From assembly GCF_001544535.1 (NCBI RefSeq), contig NZ_FCON02000006.1:1-64000 (forward strand): DNA of 64,000 nucleotides, written 5' to 3'. The notes below the pieces were generated by a model. That model did no database searches and was not told the origin of the DNA. It saw only the letters and a list, made by a program, of their open reading frames with translations. This document shows positions 52,095 through 60,005 of this stretch, one piece after another (position 1 is the stretch's first letter; each line of letters starts with the position of its first letter). A program made the position numbers and the translations under genes. The DNA is from Caballeronia choica. GTDB taxonomy: Bacteria > Pseudomonadota > Gammaproteobacteria > Burkholderiales > Burkholderiaceae.

Positions 52095-52242
52095 ACAACC
52101 GGTGATTCAGGTCACGGATACGTCGATCTGTCTCGCGTCGATTGCCCAAGGGTCGCCCCGGTGGATCGATCGCGCAACGGCGTCGCGACGATTGTTGCCG
52201 CCTGCTCGCCCGAAAGGCTGAAGCCGCCGATCCGCCGGTCGG

Positions 52243-52857
52243 TCATTTCTTGATCAACACCTTCAGGAGCTCGTCGATTACACGGCCCGCTTGATTCTTG
52301 GCCTTTGACTTCGGCAGTGGCCGTTGAAGACTGAGGCCTTGAGCGAGTGCCGTCATGCACGCGGCCAGGTCGATGGCGTCGATGGGGAGGCCGACTTCGG
52401 ACGCAGAAAAATAGGCCCGAAGTATGCGGGCGATGGTCCGAGTCTGCCGGCTCTGAAGCTCATAGTAGTGAGTGGCGAACTCCGGACTCCGGCGAGCATG
52501 CAACTGAAGTTCCGCAACCAGCAACGGACAGTCGCTATCGGAGTGCATGGTGGCCAGCCACTGCGTCAGTGCCTTGTACAGATGTTCCGGCTCGAGCTTC
52601 ACGATCTTTTCGAGTTCCGCTGTGTCGCGTTCCATATAGACGCGCAACAGTTCCAGGAACAACTCTTCCTTGGTCGCGAAATTCGAATAGATGGCTCCCT
52701 TCGACAGACCCGCTTCCGCGGCGATGGTGTCGACAGAGGCACCCCCGTAGCCGAGCCGGGCGACGACACTCTCGGCTGCCGCAAGCAGGCGCTCGCGGGT
52801 GAGCGCATTCTTCTCGACGCGGGATAGTCGAACTGGCCTCTTGTTTTCCATTTGCAT
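52243..52857 (-). CDS. TetR-family regulator, paralogue 1 of 3
   Basis: A 204-residue TetR protein: RLSRVEKNALTRERLLAAAE, YGGASVDTIAAEAGLSKGAI, YSNFATKEELFLELL and the effector part with ELQLHARRSPEFATHYYELQ. It closely resembles the regulators at 62603 and 63387. Its start region AATACCGCACAGCC matches AATACCGAGCACAC in front of the gene at 63235, suggesting a common form of self-regulation. It is convergent with the aldehyde dehydrogenase gene and divergent from the SDR at 53216, whose promoter holds operator copy C. Confidence 0.9.
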   Translation of the reverse strand: MQMENKRPVRLSRVEKNALTRERLLAAAESVVARLGYGGASVDTIAAEAGLSKGAIYSNFATKEELFLELLRVYMERDTAELEKIVKLEPEHLYKALTQWLATMHSDSDCPLLVAELQLHARRSPEFATHYYELQSRQTRTIARILRAYFSASEVGLPIDAIDLAACMTALAQGLSLQRPLPKSKAKNQAGRVIDELLKVLIKK

Positions 52858-53091
52858 TTTGAAGGCTGTGCGGTATTGGATTTTGGCGCGAAGGGTTGCA
52901 AGTCGCTCACATCATACAGAAAAGGAAAATGGAGCGCACCAGGACTGCGAAGCCTCGGGCAACTCGGCGGACATTAGCTGTGCCTCCCCTACCGCGAAGG
53001 CGTCGATGGCCACGGCGTCATGCCTGCCACACGTTCAATTGGAAATCAGGGTGATCTGCTTGCAGGTTGTCCCGTGCAAACTCTAGTTAAA

Positions 53092-53123
53092 ATACTGATT
53101 GATATTTGAGAGTCGAGTAGTAT
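53092..53123 (+). promoter_or_regulatory. ATACY-N22-RGTAT operator, copy C, upstream of the SDR at 53216
   Basis: ATACT (53092-53096) and AGTAT (53119-53123) span 32 bp. The inner GATTGATATTT is identical to that in copy A. The region between the TetR start and this site (52858-53091) shows nothing else recognised. Confidence 0.65.
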
Positions 53124-53215
53124 CATTCGAAGCGAGTCGTTCGTTGTGCGTGGTCTGGCTTGCGCTCACGTCCGGCTGGACGATCTTTAAATTATTGAAA
53201 TCTGGAGGAAGACTC

Positions 53216-53947
53216 ATGGCTCGGCTGGAAGGCAAGGTGGCGATCATTACTGGAGCGGCGAGCGGTCAAGGCGCGGCAGAGGCTCGACTGTTCGTGGCGG
53301 AGGGGGCTCGCGTCGTGATTGCAGACATTCAGGAGGCCGGTGCGCAACTGGCCGCCGATTTGGGTGATGCGGCTCTGTTCGTCAAGCATGACGTAGCCGA
53401 TCAAGACTCTTGGGAGCGCGTGGTTTCGCAGGTGCTTGGCCGTTTCGGACGGGTCGATATCCTGGTCAACAACGCTGCAATGTTCAAGCCGAAACCGTTG
53501 ATCGAGACGGAGCCATCCGAGCTCGACGCGCACTATCGGGTCAATCACCTCGGCGTGTTTCTCGGCATGCGCGCGGTGATCGAGCCGATGAAGTCTGCCG
53601 GTGGAGGTTCCATTGTGAACATTGCGTCCGTTTCAGGCTTGCGCGCCATTCCGGGTCAGTTCGCATATGCGTCGACAAATTGGGCCGTTCGCGGCATGAC
53701 GGGCAACGCCGCGGTCGAGCTGGCGAGCCTTGGCATACGGGTCAACACGGTTTGTCCGGGCCTGATCGATACGCCGATGCTCGCGGGCAACTCCCCGGAG
53801 ACCAATGCGTTCTTCGCGAAGATGGTGCCGCTTGGACGCATGGCGAGACCGGAGGAAGTGGCTGAAGCCGTTGCCTTCCTGGCGTCCGATGGTGCCAGCT
53901 ATATGACCGGTGCCGAGCTTGCGGTGGATGGCGGCGGAAGACTCTGA
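53216..53947 (+). CDS. SDR-family protein with the catalytic lysine replaced by asparagine
   Basis: A 243-residue SDR: TGAASGQGAAEARLF at the cofactor site, Asp in VIADIQEAG (NAD type), NNAAMFKPK (NNAA for NNAG), Ser in NIASVSGLR and then AYASTNWAVRGMTG. By alignment with the usual Y-x-A-S-K-W-A-V-R-G-M-T, Tyr151 is kept but the essential Lys is Asn155 (AAT at 53678-53680). GGAGGA lies 6 bases before ATG 53216. Operator copy C is upstream, and another SDR gene follows. It may be inactive, have changed chemistry, or use another residue. Confidence 0.88.
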   Translation: MARLEGKVAIITGAASGQGAAEARLFVAEGARVVIADIQEAGAQLAADLGDAALFVKHDVADQDSWERVVSQVLGRFGRVDILVNNAAMFKPKPLIETEPSELDAHYRVNHLGVFLGMRAVIEPMKSAGGGSIVNIASVSGLRAIPGQFAYASTNWAVRGMTGNAAVELASLGIRVNTVCPGLIDTPMLAGNSPETNAFFAKMVPLGRMARPEEVAEAVAFLASDGASYMTGAELAVDGGGRL

Positions 53948-53977
53948 CCGGTCCAGGCCGTACGCGGCTTGAGCGGC

Positions 53978-53997
53978 TCCCGCGGGTTGTCGCGGGA
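53978..53997 (+). terminator. Hairpin between two SDR genes
   Basis: TCCCGCG (53978-53984) pairs with CGCGGGA (53991-53997) around a 6-base loop. No T-run follows; it may attenuate rather than stop transcription. Confidence 0.35.
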
Positions 53998-54064
53998 ATC
54001 GATCACGGTAATGCGCCGATCCTAAGGCAAAGCAGGGCATTACCAACTTGAAAGCGAGAGCGTG

Positions 54065-54799
54065 ATGGGAACAAGTCTGCAAGGCAAGGTCGCGGTCATT
54101 ACTGGCGGAAGCTCCGGGATAGGCCTCGAGGCGGCCAAGTTGTTCGTCGAGGAAGGGGCATTCGTATTCATCACCGGTCGTCGCCAGTCCGAGCTTGATC
54201 GTGCGACATCCGAGATCGGCCGTAGTGTGCGGGCGGTCCAAGGCGACATCGCCAGTGCCGCCGACCGCCGGCGCCTCTATGAGATGGTCGAGGCCGAAGC
54301 GGGACACATCGATGTGCTGTTCGCCAATGCCGGCGTTGGTGATGTTGCGCCGATCGGCTTCATCACGGAGGCGCACTTCGACCATATCGTCGGGGTCAAT
54401 CTGAAAGGGACGCTATTCACCGTTCAGGAGGCGCTGCCGCTCTTCCGGGAGGGCGGCTCGATTATCCTTACCGGTTCGATCGCCGGGGTAAAGGGCTTTG
54501 GCGAACTGGTCGTCTATAGCGCGACCAAGGCGGCACTGCGTTCGCTGGCGAGGACTTGCACGGCAGGGCTCAAGGATCGCAAGATTCGCGTGAATCTGCT
54601 CAGCCCGGGGACGACGGATACGCCGATCATTGCGCCCATGCCGGACGATATGAAGGCCGGATTTGCCAATCTCGCTCCGGCTGGCCGATTAGCCCATCCG
54701 GCCGAGATCGCGACCGTCGCACTTTTCCTTGCGTCGGACGCGTCCAGCTTCGTGACCGGTGTCGAGATCTTTGCGGACGGCGGCGCGGCGCAGGTATAG
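54065..54799 (+). CDS. SDR-family oxidoreductase, paralogue of the gene at 8632
   Basis: A 244-residue SDR with intact TGGSSGIG, VLFANAGVGD, Ser in ILTGSIAGVKG, and Tyr-x-x-x-Lys in VVYSATKAALRSLART. The sequence parallels the SDR at 8632 along its length (FITGRRQxEL, LFTVQEALPLF, FLASDASSFVTGVEIFADGG), indicating duplication or parallel acquisition. The ATG at 54065 follows an in-frame GTG at 54062; the ribosome-binding site is weak. Shortly after its stop a TetR remnant runs antisense. Confidence 0.9.
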   Translation: MGTSLQGKVAVITGGSSGIGLEAAKLFVEEGAFVFITGRRQSELDRATSEIGRSVRAVQGDIASAADRRRLYEMVEAEAGHIDVLFANAGVGDVAPIGFITEAHFDHIVGVNLKGTLFTVQEALPLFREGGSIILTGSIAGVKGFGELVVYSATKAALRSLARTCTAGLKDRKIRVNLLSPGTTDTPIIAPMPDDMKAGFANLAPAGRLAHPAEIATVALFLASDASSFVTGVEIFADGGAAQV

Positions 54800-54807
54800 G
54801 CGTTGTG

Positions 54808-55014
54808 CTGTGCTGCGAGATCGCGGGTGCTGATGCCAAAGCCGTGCGCCAAACGATGCTCGACGGAACGGCGTGGGAAATACGCCTCCGTGCACGCGCT
54901 CAGCACGTGCTTGGCGCGCGCACCGGCCTCGGTTGGCGCGTCTTCGCGGCAGGCTCCGCCCGTCGTCTCGCGGGGCGGAGGGGCCATTGAGGTCTTGATT
55001 CCGCCATTTCGCAA
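54808..55014 (-). pseudogene. N-terminal remnant of a TetR regulator related to the one at 41141
   Basis: The minus strand reads GARAKHVLSACTEAYFPRRS, then VEHRLAHGFGISTRDLAAQH. The intact TetR at 41887 has RAKHMLATDREAQIVRRAVE and YFSAHGFGVSTRELAKHI at the same place, so this is the start of a related regulator that ends after the first two helices where the SDR gene begins. No recognition helix or effector domain is left. Confidence 0.55.
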
Positions 55015-55532
55015 GCAGCGGTGGCGGAGGAACCGCCCCTTGTCTTCGGATATATGCGTGCTGCCCAGACCATCACTTCTCCAAATATTTTGGCCACTCG
55101 ATAAAAATTTCGGTCGGCAGAGTCGATCCGCTTCTCGATTCCATGGCGCTGCTTTCGGACAGGTAAAAAACTAGCCACTGTTCCTTAAGACATAGTCTTT
55201 TGCACGCACGTAGCCCTGAAGATCTCGCGTTCGGCTTGTTCGATAGAGCTTTAGGAAACTGATCATGTGCATTGACAAAATTGATCGAGTGAACAATACT
55301 GGATCTAACGGTCGTGCTATTCCTAATCGGCCAACGCAATCTCATCCGCCCGCAAGGGTGGCGGTTTGCAGAAGTGGTGAGGTGCAGCCGTCGAATGGTT
55401 CACGAAGCGGTTCGTATGAGCTGTGCCACGCCGGCTGTCCACGATGCGGTATCGGTGAATTTCCAGACATACGGCACAAAGAAATAGGATTACTAATAAT
55501 CATCGCTTCAGGCGAAGCAGGAGACACGGCAA
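55015..55532 (+). promoter_or_regulatory. Upstream region and candidate promoter of the DUF1302 operon
   Basis: TTGACA (55272-55277) and AATACT (55295-55300) are spaced by 17 bases and would give a leader of about 225 bases. AGGAG (55519-55523) lies 9 bases before the ATG at 55533. A frame in the leader starting at 55265 is open but has no protein character. The rest of this 518-base stretch holds nothing I recognise. Confidence 0.5.
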
Positions 55533-57296
55533 ATGGTTTGCGCGGGACCGGAAGAGACGCTGGCTGGGCGACTGAAAGGAACGATTGTTCTCTCGGCAGT
55601 GGTGATGGCCGCACTCCCCACAGGGGCCTGGGCTTTTTCATTCAACATGCCATCGGACTGGCAGGTCAGTTGGGACAACACGCTGACCTACAATATTGGC
55701 GTGCGAGCCAACAACGTCGATCCGCTGATTGGCAACAATCCGAACAATGACGAATCCGACTACAAGTTCTCACACGCCGGAAACGTCGTCACCAACCGCG
55801 CGGCGTTGCTTTCTGAATTGAACGTGACCTACCAGGACCACGTCGGCTTCCGAATCTCCGGGTCGATATGGAAGGATTTCGCCTATGGGGGCGGGGACGT
55901 GTCGAACCCCGGAATCTACGCACCCGCAGGGGGCGGCTTGCCCCCGATCACGTACCACTCGATCAACTCATACCCAGGCGGTAAGTATTCCTCATATACG
56001 AGTCGATACTATGTCCAGGGCGAGCAGTTGCTCGATGCGTTCGCATTCTATAACTTCGATGTGGCGGGCAAAAGCGTATCGTTGAAAGTCGGACAGTTCA
56101 CGGAATACTGGGGCAACGCCCTGTTCTTTCCGCTTGAGGGAATCTCGTACTCTCAGGGTGCGATCGATGCCATTGCCTTGGCCGCAAGTCCCGGTGCCGA
56201 GGTTCAACAGCTATTCCTGCCCCGCCCGCAAGTCAGTCTGACCGCGCATCTGACACCCGAGATTTCTCTGTCCGGCCAATACGCGTTCGTCTTCAATGCG
56301 AACCGCTTGCCAGAGGGGGGCACCTTCCTTGCGCCCGCGGACTTTCTCTTCAAGGGACCATCGAATTTCTTCGCGGGCGCCGTCCCCAGCGCTCTGCTGG
56401 GTTTGCCGCCCGGGGGGTTCGTCCCCGTCAATGTGCCCGCCGGGCCGAACAATACACCGCGGAACCTGGATAACAACTTCGGCCTGAAACTAGGCTGGAC
56501 GCCGTCCTTCTTGAACGGCGGCATGGGTTTCTATTACCGGCGCTTCGACGAAGCGCAGCCCTGGGCACCCTTGCTGGATTTCGGCGCCGGCGGAATTCCC
56601 ACCGATTACCATCTCTCGTACAACCGGGGTGTCCAACTGTTCGGATATTCTCTCGATACGACGATTGGTAATGTCGGCACCGGCTTCGAAGCGTCATTCC
56701 GCAAAAACACCGCACTGAACAGCTCCCCGAACCCGATGGTTCCTTCTGAACCGGAAGGCGCAAAGGGAAATACGCTGAATCTGATCGCCAATGCAATTTT
56801 CCCTTTGTCGAGATCGGCCCTCTGGAATACCGGCACGCTGACGGCCGAGTTGGCCTATACCCGGCTTTTGTCGGTTACCGCGAATCAGGCCCTGTACAAC
56901 GGCGGGGGCTACGCGGGGTGCAGCACCGGCAGTAAATGGGATGGCTGTTCGACCCGCAATTACGTGGCGGCGTCGATCCTGTTCCAGCCCCAATGGCTGC
57001 AGGTTTTTCCGGGCGTCGATTTAAGCATGCCGATTTCAGACGTATTCGGTATCTACGGTAATAACTCGCAGGTCGGCACGGCACCGAACGGACAGGGGAC
57101 CAACTCTTATTCGATCGGCTTGCAGGCCACGATCCGGCAGAAGACGACGGTGGCACTCGCCTACAACGGATACCACGCTCACGCCAATCGAATCTCGTAT
57201 ACGCCAAGCGGCTTGCCTTTCTATTCCAGTGGCAACGGACTGTACGGCAACAACGACCGTAATTGGGTTTCGCTCACACTGCAGAGTTCGTTTTAA
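55533..57296 (+). CDS. DUF1302 family outer-membrane protein
   Basis: A 587-residue precursor with a signal peptide ending in TGAWA near residue 34. The mature part is an outer-membrane beta-barrel-like DUF1302 protein: FNMPSDWQVSWDNTLTYNIG at its start, aromatic-ended strands throughout (SLKVGQFTEYWGNALFF), and a C-terminal Phe (NDRNWVSLTLQSSF) as in barrels inserted by BamA. DUF1302 genes commonly travel with DUF1329 and RND genes in bacteria degrading steroids, terpenoids and other hydrophobic compounds; uptake or export across the outer membrane is the favoured role. First gene of a four-gene operon; DUF1329 starts 20 bases later. Confidence 0.9.
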   Translation: MVCAGPEETLAGRLKGTIVLSAVVMAALPTGAWAFSFNMPSDWQVSWDNTLTYNIGVRANNVDPLIGNNPNNDESDYKFSHAGNVVTNRAALLSELNVTYQDHVGFRISGSIWKDFAYGGGDVSNPGIYAPAGGGLPPITYHSINSYPGGKYSSYTSRYYVQGEQLLDAFAFYNFDVAGKSVSLKVGQFTEYWGNALFFPLEGISYSQGAIDAIALAASPGAEVQQLFLPRPQVSLTAHLTPEISLSGQYAFVFNANRLPEGGTFLAPADFLFKGPSNFFAGAVPSALLGLPPGGFVPVNVPAGPNNTPRNLDNNFGLKLGWTPSFLNGGMGFYYRRFDEAQPWAPLLDFGAGGIPTDYHLSYNRGVQLFGYSLDTTIGNVGTGFEASFRKNTALNSSPNPMVPSEPEGAKGNTLNLIANAIFPLSRSALWNTGTLTAELAYTRLLSVTANQALYNGGGYAGCSTGSKWDGCSTRNYVAASILFQPQWLQVFPGVDLSMPISDVFGIYGNNSQVGTAPNGQGTNSYSIGLQATIRQKTTVALAYNGYHAHANRISYTPSGLPFYSSGNGLYGNNDRNWVSLTLQSSF

Positions 57297-57316
57297 GAAA
57301 ACACGTTGGAGGAGAG

Positions 57317-58702
57317 ATGATGAAGAAGGAATTTGGATTCGTGGCGGGCGTGATGGTCATCGCCTTGCATTCAGCGACTGCACTGGCGGCTGTCTCTGAA
57401 GAGGAGGCCAAGGCATTGGGCACATCGCTAACGGAGTTCGGTGCCGAGAAGCAGGCTAGTGCGGACGGCACGATCCCGGCGTACAACGGCGGACTGACTA
57501 CCGCACCCGCCGACTTCGATCCGAAGAGCGGCTTGATTCCCGATCCGTTCAAGGACGAAAAGCCGCTTTACACCATTACGGGCAAGAACATGGCCCAGTA
57601 CGCCGACCGGTTGTCGCCAGGCGTTCAAGCCTTGCTCAAGCGCTTTCCCACCTATCACGTGGACGTCTTTCCGACGCATAGAACGATGCACTACCCGCAA
57701 TGGGTGCTCGACAACACGGTAAAGAATGCGACCACCGCCAAGCTGGTAGGCAAGGTCAAAGGGGATGGCGTGGAGGGAGCGTTCGGCGGCATTCCGTTCC
57801 CCATTCCCAAGGACGGCTATGAAGTGATGTTCAATAGCGCGCTTAATTTCCAGCGCACGCAGTACGAGAACCAGGCCAAGGCCTGGTTGGTCGACAGCGC
57901 GGGAAATCGAAGCGAACTTCCTGAAAACGATGCGAACGATTACAGACCGTACTACGATCGGGCGCTAGCGCAAGGAAAGGCGCCGCATAACGCGTACGAC
58001 GTCTATCACGTTGTTCAGGTTTCGCCGCCGACTGGCGTAGGCACTGCAGTGCTCGTCTACACGCCTATCAATAATGCGACCGACGAACAGGTCACTTGGC
58101 TTTACATGCCGGGACAGCGCCGGACGCGAATGGCGCCTGACTACAAGTACGACACTCCGATTTCTCAATTCGGCGGCGTGATGTTCTGGGATGACCTGGG
58201 TCTTTATCATGGCCGCATGGATCGCTTCGACTTCAAAGTGATCGGCAAGAAGGAAATGATCGTTCCGTACAGCTCGTACAAGTATCTGTCGATGTCGCCG
58301 GACCAGCTATTTGGCAAGCAGCATCTGAATCCGGATGCGATCCGCTGGGAGACGCACCGTGTCTGGGTTGTCGAGGCGACGCTGAAGCAGGGTGAGCGAC
58401 ATGCTTATTCCAAGAGAACGTTGTACATCGACGAAGACACTTGGGCGATCGTGGAAGCGGATGCCTACGATCCCGAAGGGAAACTGTGGAAGGTTGGATT
58501 CATGTACACCTTCAACTATTACGATGGAGGCGGAGGAACGTTTAACGCGATCTATAACATCTACGATTTGCAGAAGGGCGATTATTTCGGTACGAATGCC
58601 GGCGGCCCCGCTAACGGCCGGCCCTTTATCAGGCCTTTCGATACGCATCAAAAGGAAAGTTTGTTTACCCCAGCAGGCATGTCCGGAACGGGTATGCACT
58701 GA
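57317..58702 (+). CDS. DUF1329 family periplasmic protein
   Basis: A 461-residue protein with a signal peptide (GFVAGVMVIALHSATALAAV). The mature protein has DUF1329 hallmarks: EEAKALGTSLTEFGAEKQAS, GTIPAYNGGL, GIPFPIPKDGYEVMFN, YLPGQRR-like LYMPGQRRTRMAPDY, and DRFDFKVIGKKEMIVPYSSY. The LolA/LolB-like fold proposed for the family fits carriage of a hydrophobic molecule between membranes, probably between the DUF1302 barrel and the RND protein. GGAGGAG precedes two adjacent ATGs (57317, 57320); either may be the start. Confidence 0.92.
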   Translation: MMKKEFGFVAGVMVIALHSATALAAVSEEEAKALGTSLTEFGAEKQASADGTIPAYNGGLTTAPADFDPKSGLIPDPFKDEKPLYTITGKNMAQYADRLSPGVQALLKRFPTYHVDVFPTHRTMHYPQWVLDNTVKNATTAKLVGKVKGDGVEGAFGGIPFPIPKDGYEVMFNSALNFQRTQYENQAKAWLVDSAGNRSELPENDANDYRPYYDRALAQGKAPHNAYDVYHVVQVSPPTGVGTAVLVYTPINNATDEQVTWLYMPGQRRTRMAPDYKYDTPISQFGGVMFWDDLGLYHGRMDRFDFKVIGKKEMIVPYSSYKYLSMSPDQLFGKQHLNPDAIRWETHRVWVVEATLKQGERHAYSKRTLYIDEDTWAIVEADAYDPEGKLWKVGFMYTFNYYDGGGGTFNAIYNIYDLQKGDYFGTNAGGPANGRPFIRPFDTHQKESLFTPAGMSGTGMH

Positions 58703-58715
58703 AGAAGGCCGGAAT

Positions 58716-58741
58716 GACGCCTAGGCTCCCGCCTCGGCGTC
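58716..58741 (+). terminator. Hairpin inside the DUF1302 operon
   Basis: ACGCC-t-AGG pairs with CCT-c-GGCGT across 58716-58741. A second hairpin, GATCGGGAT with ATCCCGGATC, follows within 50 bases. These could be partial terminators or RNA-stability elements between DUF1329 and the next gene. Confidence 0.4.
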
Positions 58742-58811
58742 GCTTCAAGGATGGATCGGGATCGCATGCCGCATCCCGGATCCTGGTTCGGTTTCTGAAT
58801 GGGGTCTACAC

Positions 58812-59948
58812 ATGATCATCGTCAAGAGGGTGCCGGACAATCGCGGTATGAAAAGGTGTCTGGCGGTTGCTTTGGCATTTGCCGCTGTGGTTGGCGGATT
58901 GAACGTTCAAGTGGCGCGCGGGCAGACAGCGGCGCAGGAGAGTGCGCCCAAAGGATCTTTCGCGGATCCGCTAGACGCGCCGGCGCTGATGCGTACGTCA
59001 CCGGGTAGCCGGCCTTTAATGTCGGTTGTGGGCGCCGGCCGGCGACTCGTTGCGGTGGGTATGCGCGGTTTGATCGCCCTCTCCGACGATCGCGGCAAGA
59101 CGTGGGCGCAGGCGTCCGCTCCGGTTCAAAGCGACTTGCTGGCGTTAAGTTTCCCGACGGCCTCGGAAGGTTGGGCGGTGGGACACGACGGCGTGGTATT
59201 GCACAGCGCGGATGGCGGCAAGACATGGAGCCGGCAACTTGACGGCCGCATCGCAGCCCATAGCCTGGCTGACATCTACCAGCAGGCGATTGCGGGCGGC
59301 GATCTATCGGTCAAGCCCTATCTCGATCAGTTGCAGCTCAACTACAAGGCGGGGCCGACCTTGCCTTTCCTGAGCGTGCTGTTTGAGAACGCGAGCAGGG
59401 GGTTCGTGGTCGGCTCGTTTGGAATGATCGCGGCGACGACCGATGGCGGAAGGACGTGGCAACCGTTTCTGGACCACATCGACGACCCGCAGTTCCTGCA
59501 TCTGAATTCGATTCAGGATATCGGCGGCAACGTCTACATTGCGGCCGAAAAAGGGACCATCTTCAGATTCGACCGCCAGTCCGGACGATTCGTCCCGACG
59601 GTTACCGGCTACGCGGGAAGCTTCTTCGGCATCGTCGGCAACTCCAGGGTGCTGTTGGCCTTTGGCTTGCGCGGCACCGTATATCGAAGTTCAGACGCGG
59701 GGGCGACGTGGACGTCCGTCTCCACGCCCGTACACGCTGCGATTACAGGCGCGGCGTATCTCCAACAGCGCCGCGCTTTCGTGTTCGTTACAAGCGCCGG
59801 GGAGATCGCGGTCGCAGACGACGCGGGCGGCAATTTCCGCTCTCTGGAAGTCAGCAAGCCAACTGTTTTCACGGCGGTTCATGCCTTGGGCGATGGCGAA
59901 GCAGTGCTGTCCGGACTGGATGGTGCGCGCGTCATGACGCTGCGCTGA
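58812..59948 (+). CDS. YCF48-like beta-propeller protein (photosystem II stability factor/BNR repeat type)
   Basis: A 378-residue exported protein. A signal peptide covers residues 13-37 if translation begins at 58812, or 1-25 from ATG 58848; the start is unsettled. The mature part is a propeller built of repeats with the S-x-D-x-G-x-T-W motif: SDDRGKTWAQ, SADGGKTWSR, TTDGGRTWQP and SSDAGATWTS. Such proteins occur in nearly every DUF1302/DUF1329/RND cluster and are thought to be periplasmic partners; the actual activity is unknown. It lies 57 bases before the RND gene. Confidence 0.88.
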   Translation: MIIVKRVPDNRGMKRCLAVALAFAAVVGGLNVQVARGQTAAQESAPKGSFADPLDAPALMRTSPGSRPLMSVVGAGRRLVAVGMRGLIALSDDRGKTWAQASAPVQSDLLALSFPTASEGWAVGHDGVVLHSADGGKTWSRQLDGRIAAHSLADIYQQAIAGGDLSVKPYLDQLQLNYKAGPTLPFLSVLFENASRGFVVGSFGMIAATTDGGRTWQPFLDHIDDPQFLHLNSIQDIGGNVYIAAEKGTIFRFDRQSGRFVPTVTGYAGSFFGIVGNSRVLLAFGLRGTVYRSSDAGATWTSVSTPVHAAITGAAYLQQRRAFVFVTSAGEIAVADDAGGNFRSLEVSKPTVFTAVHALGDGEAVLSGLDGARVMTLR

Positions 59949-60005
59949 CTGCATCCACTCACCTACCCGAGCAGGGCCATTGCTTCAGGATCTTGAGGGT
60001 TTTTT

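Noticed and set aside
55265-55750. A frame beginning in the leader of the DUF1302 gene
   Set aside because: It overlaps the DUF1302 signal peptide in another frame and has no protein character.
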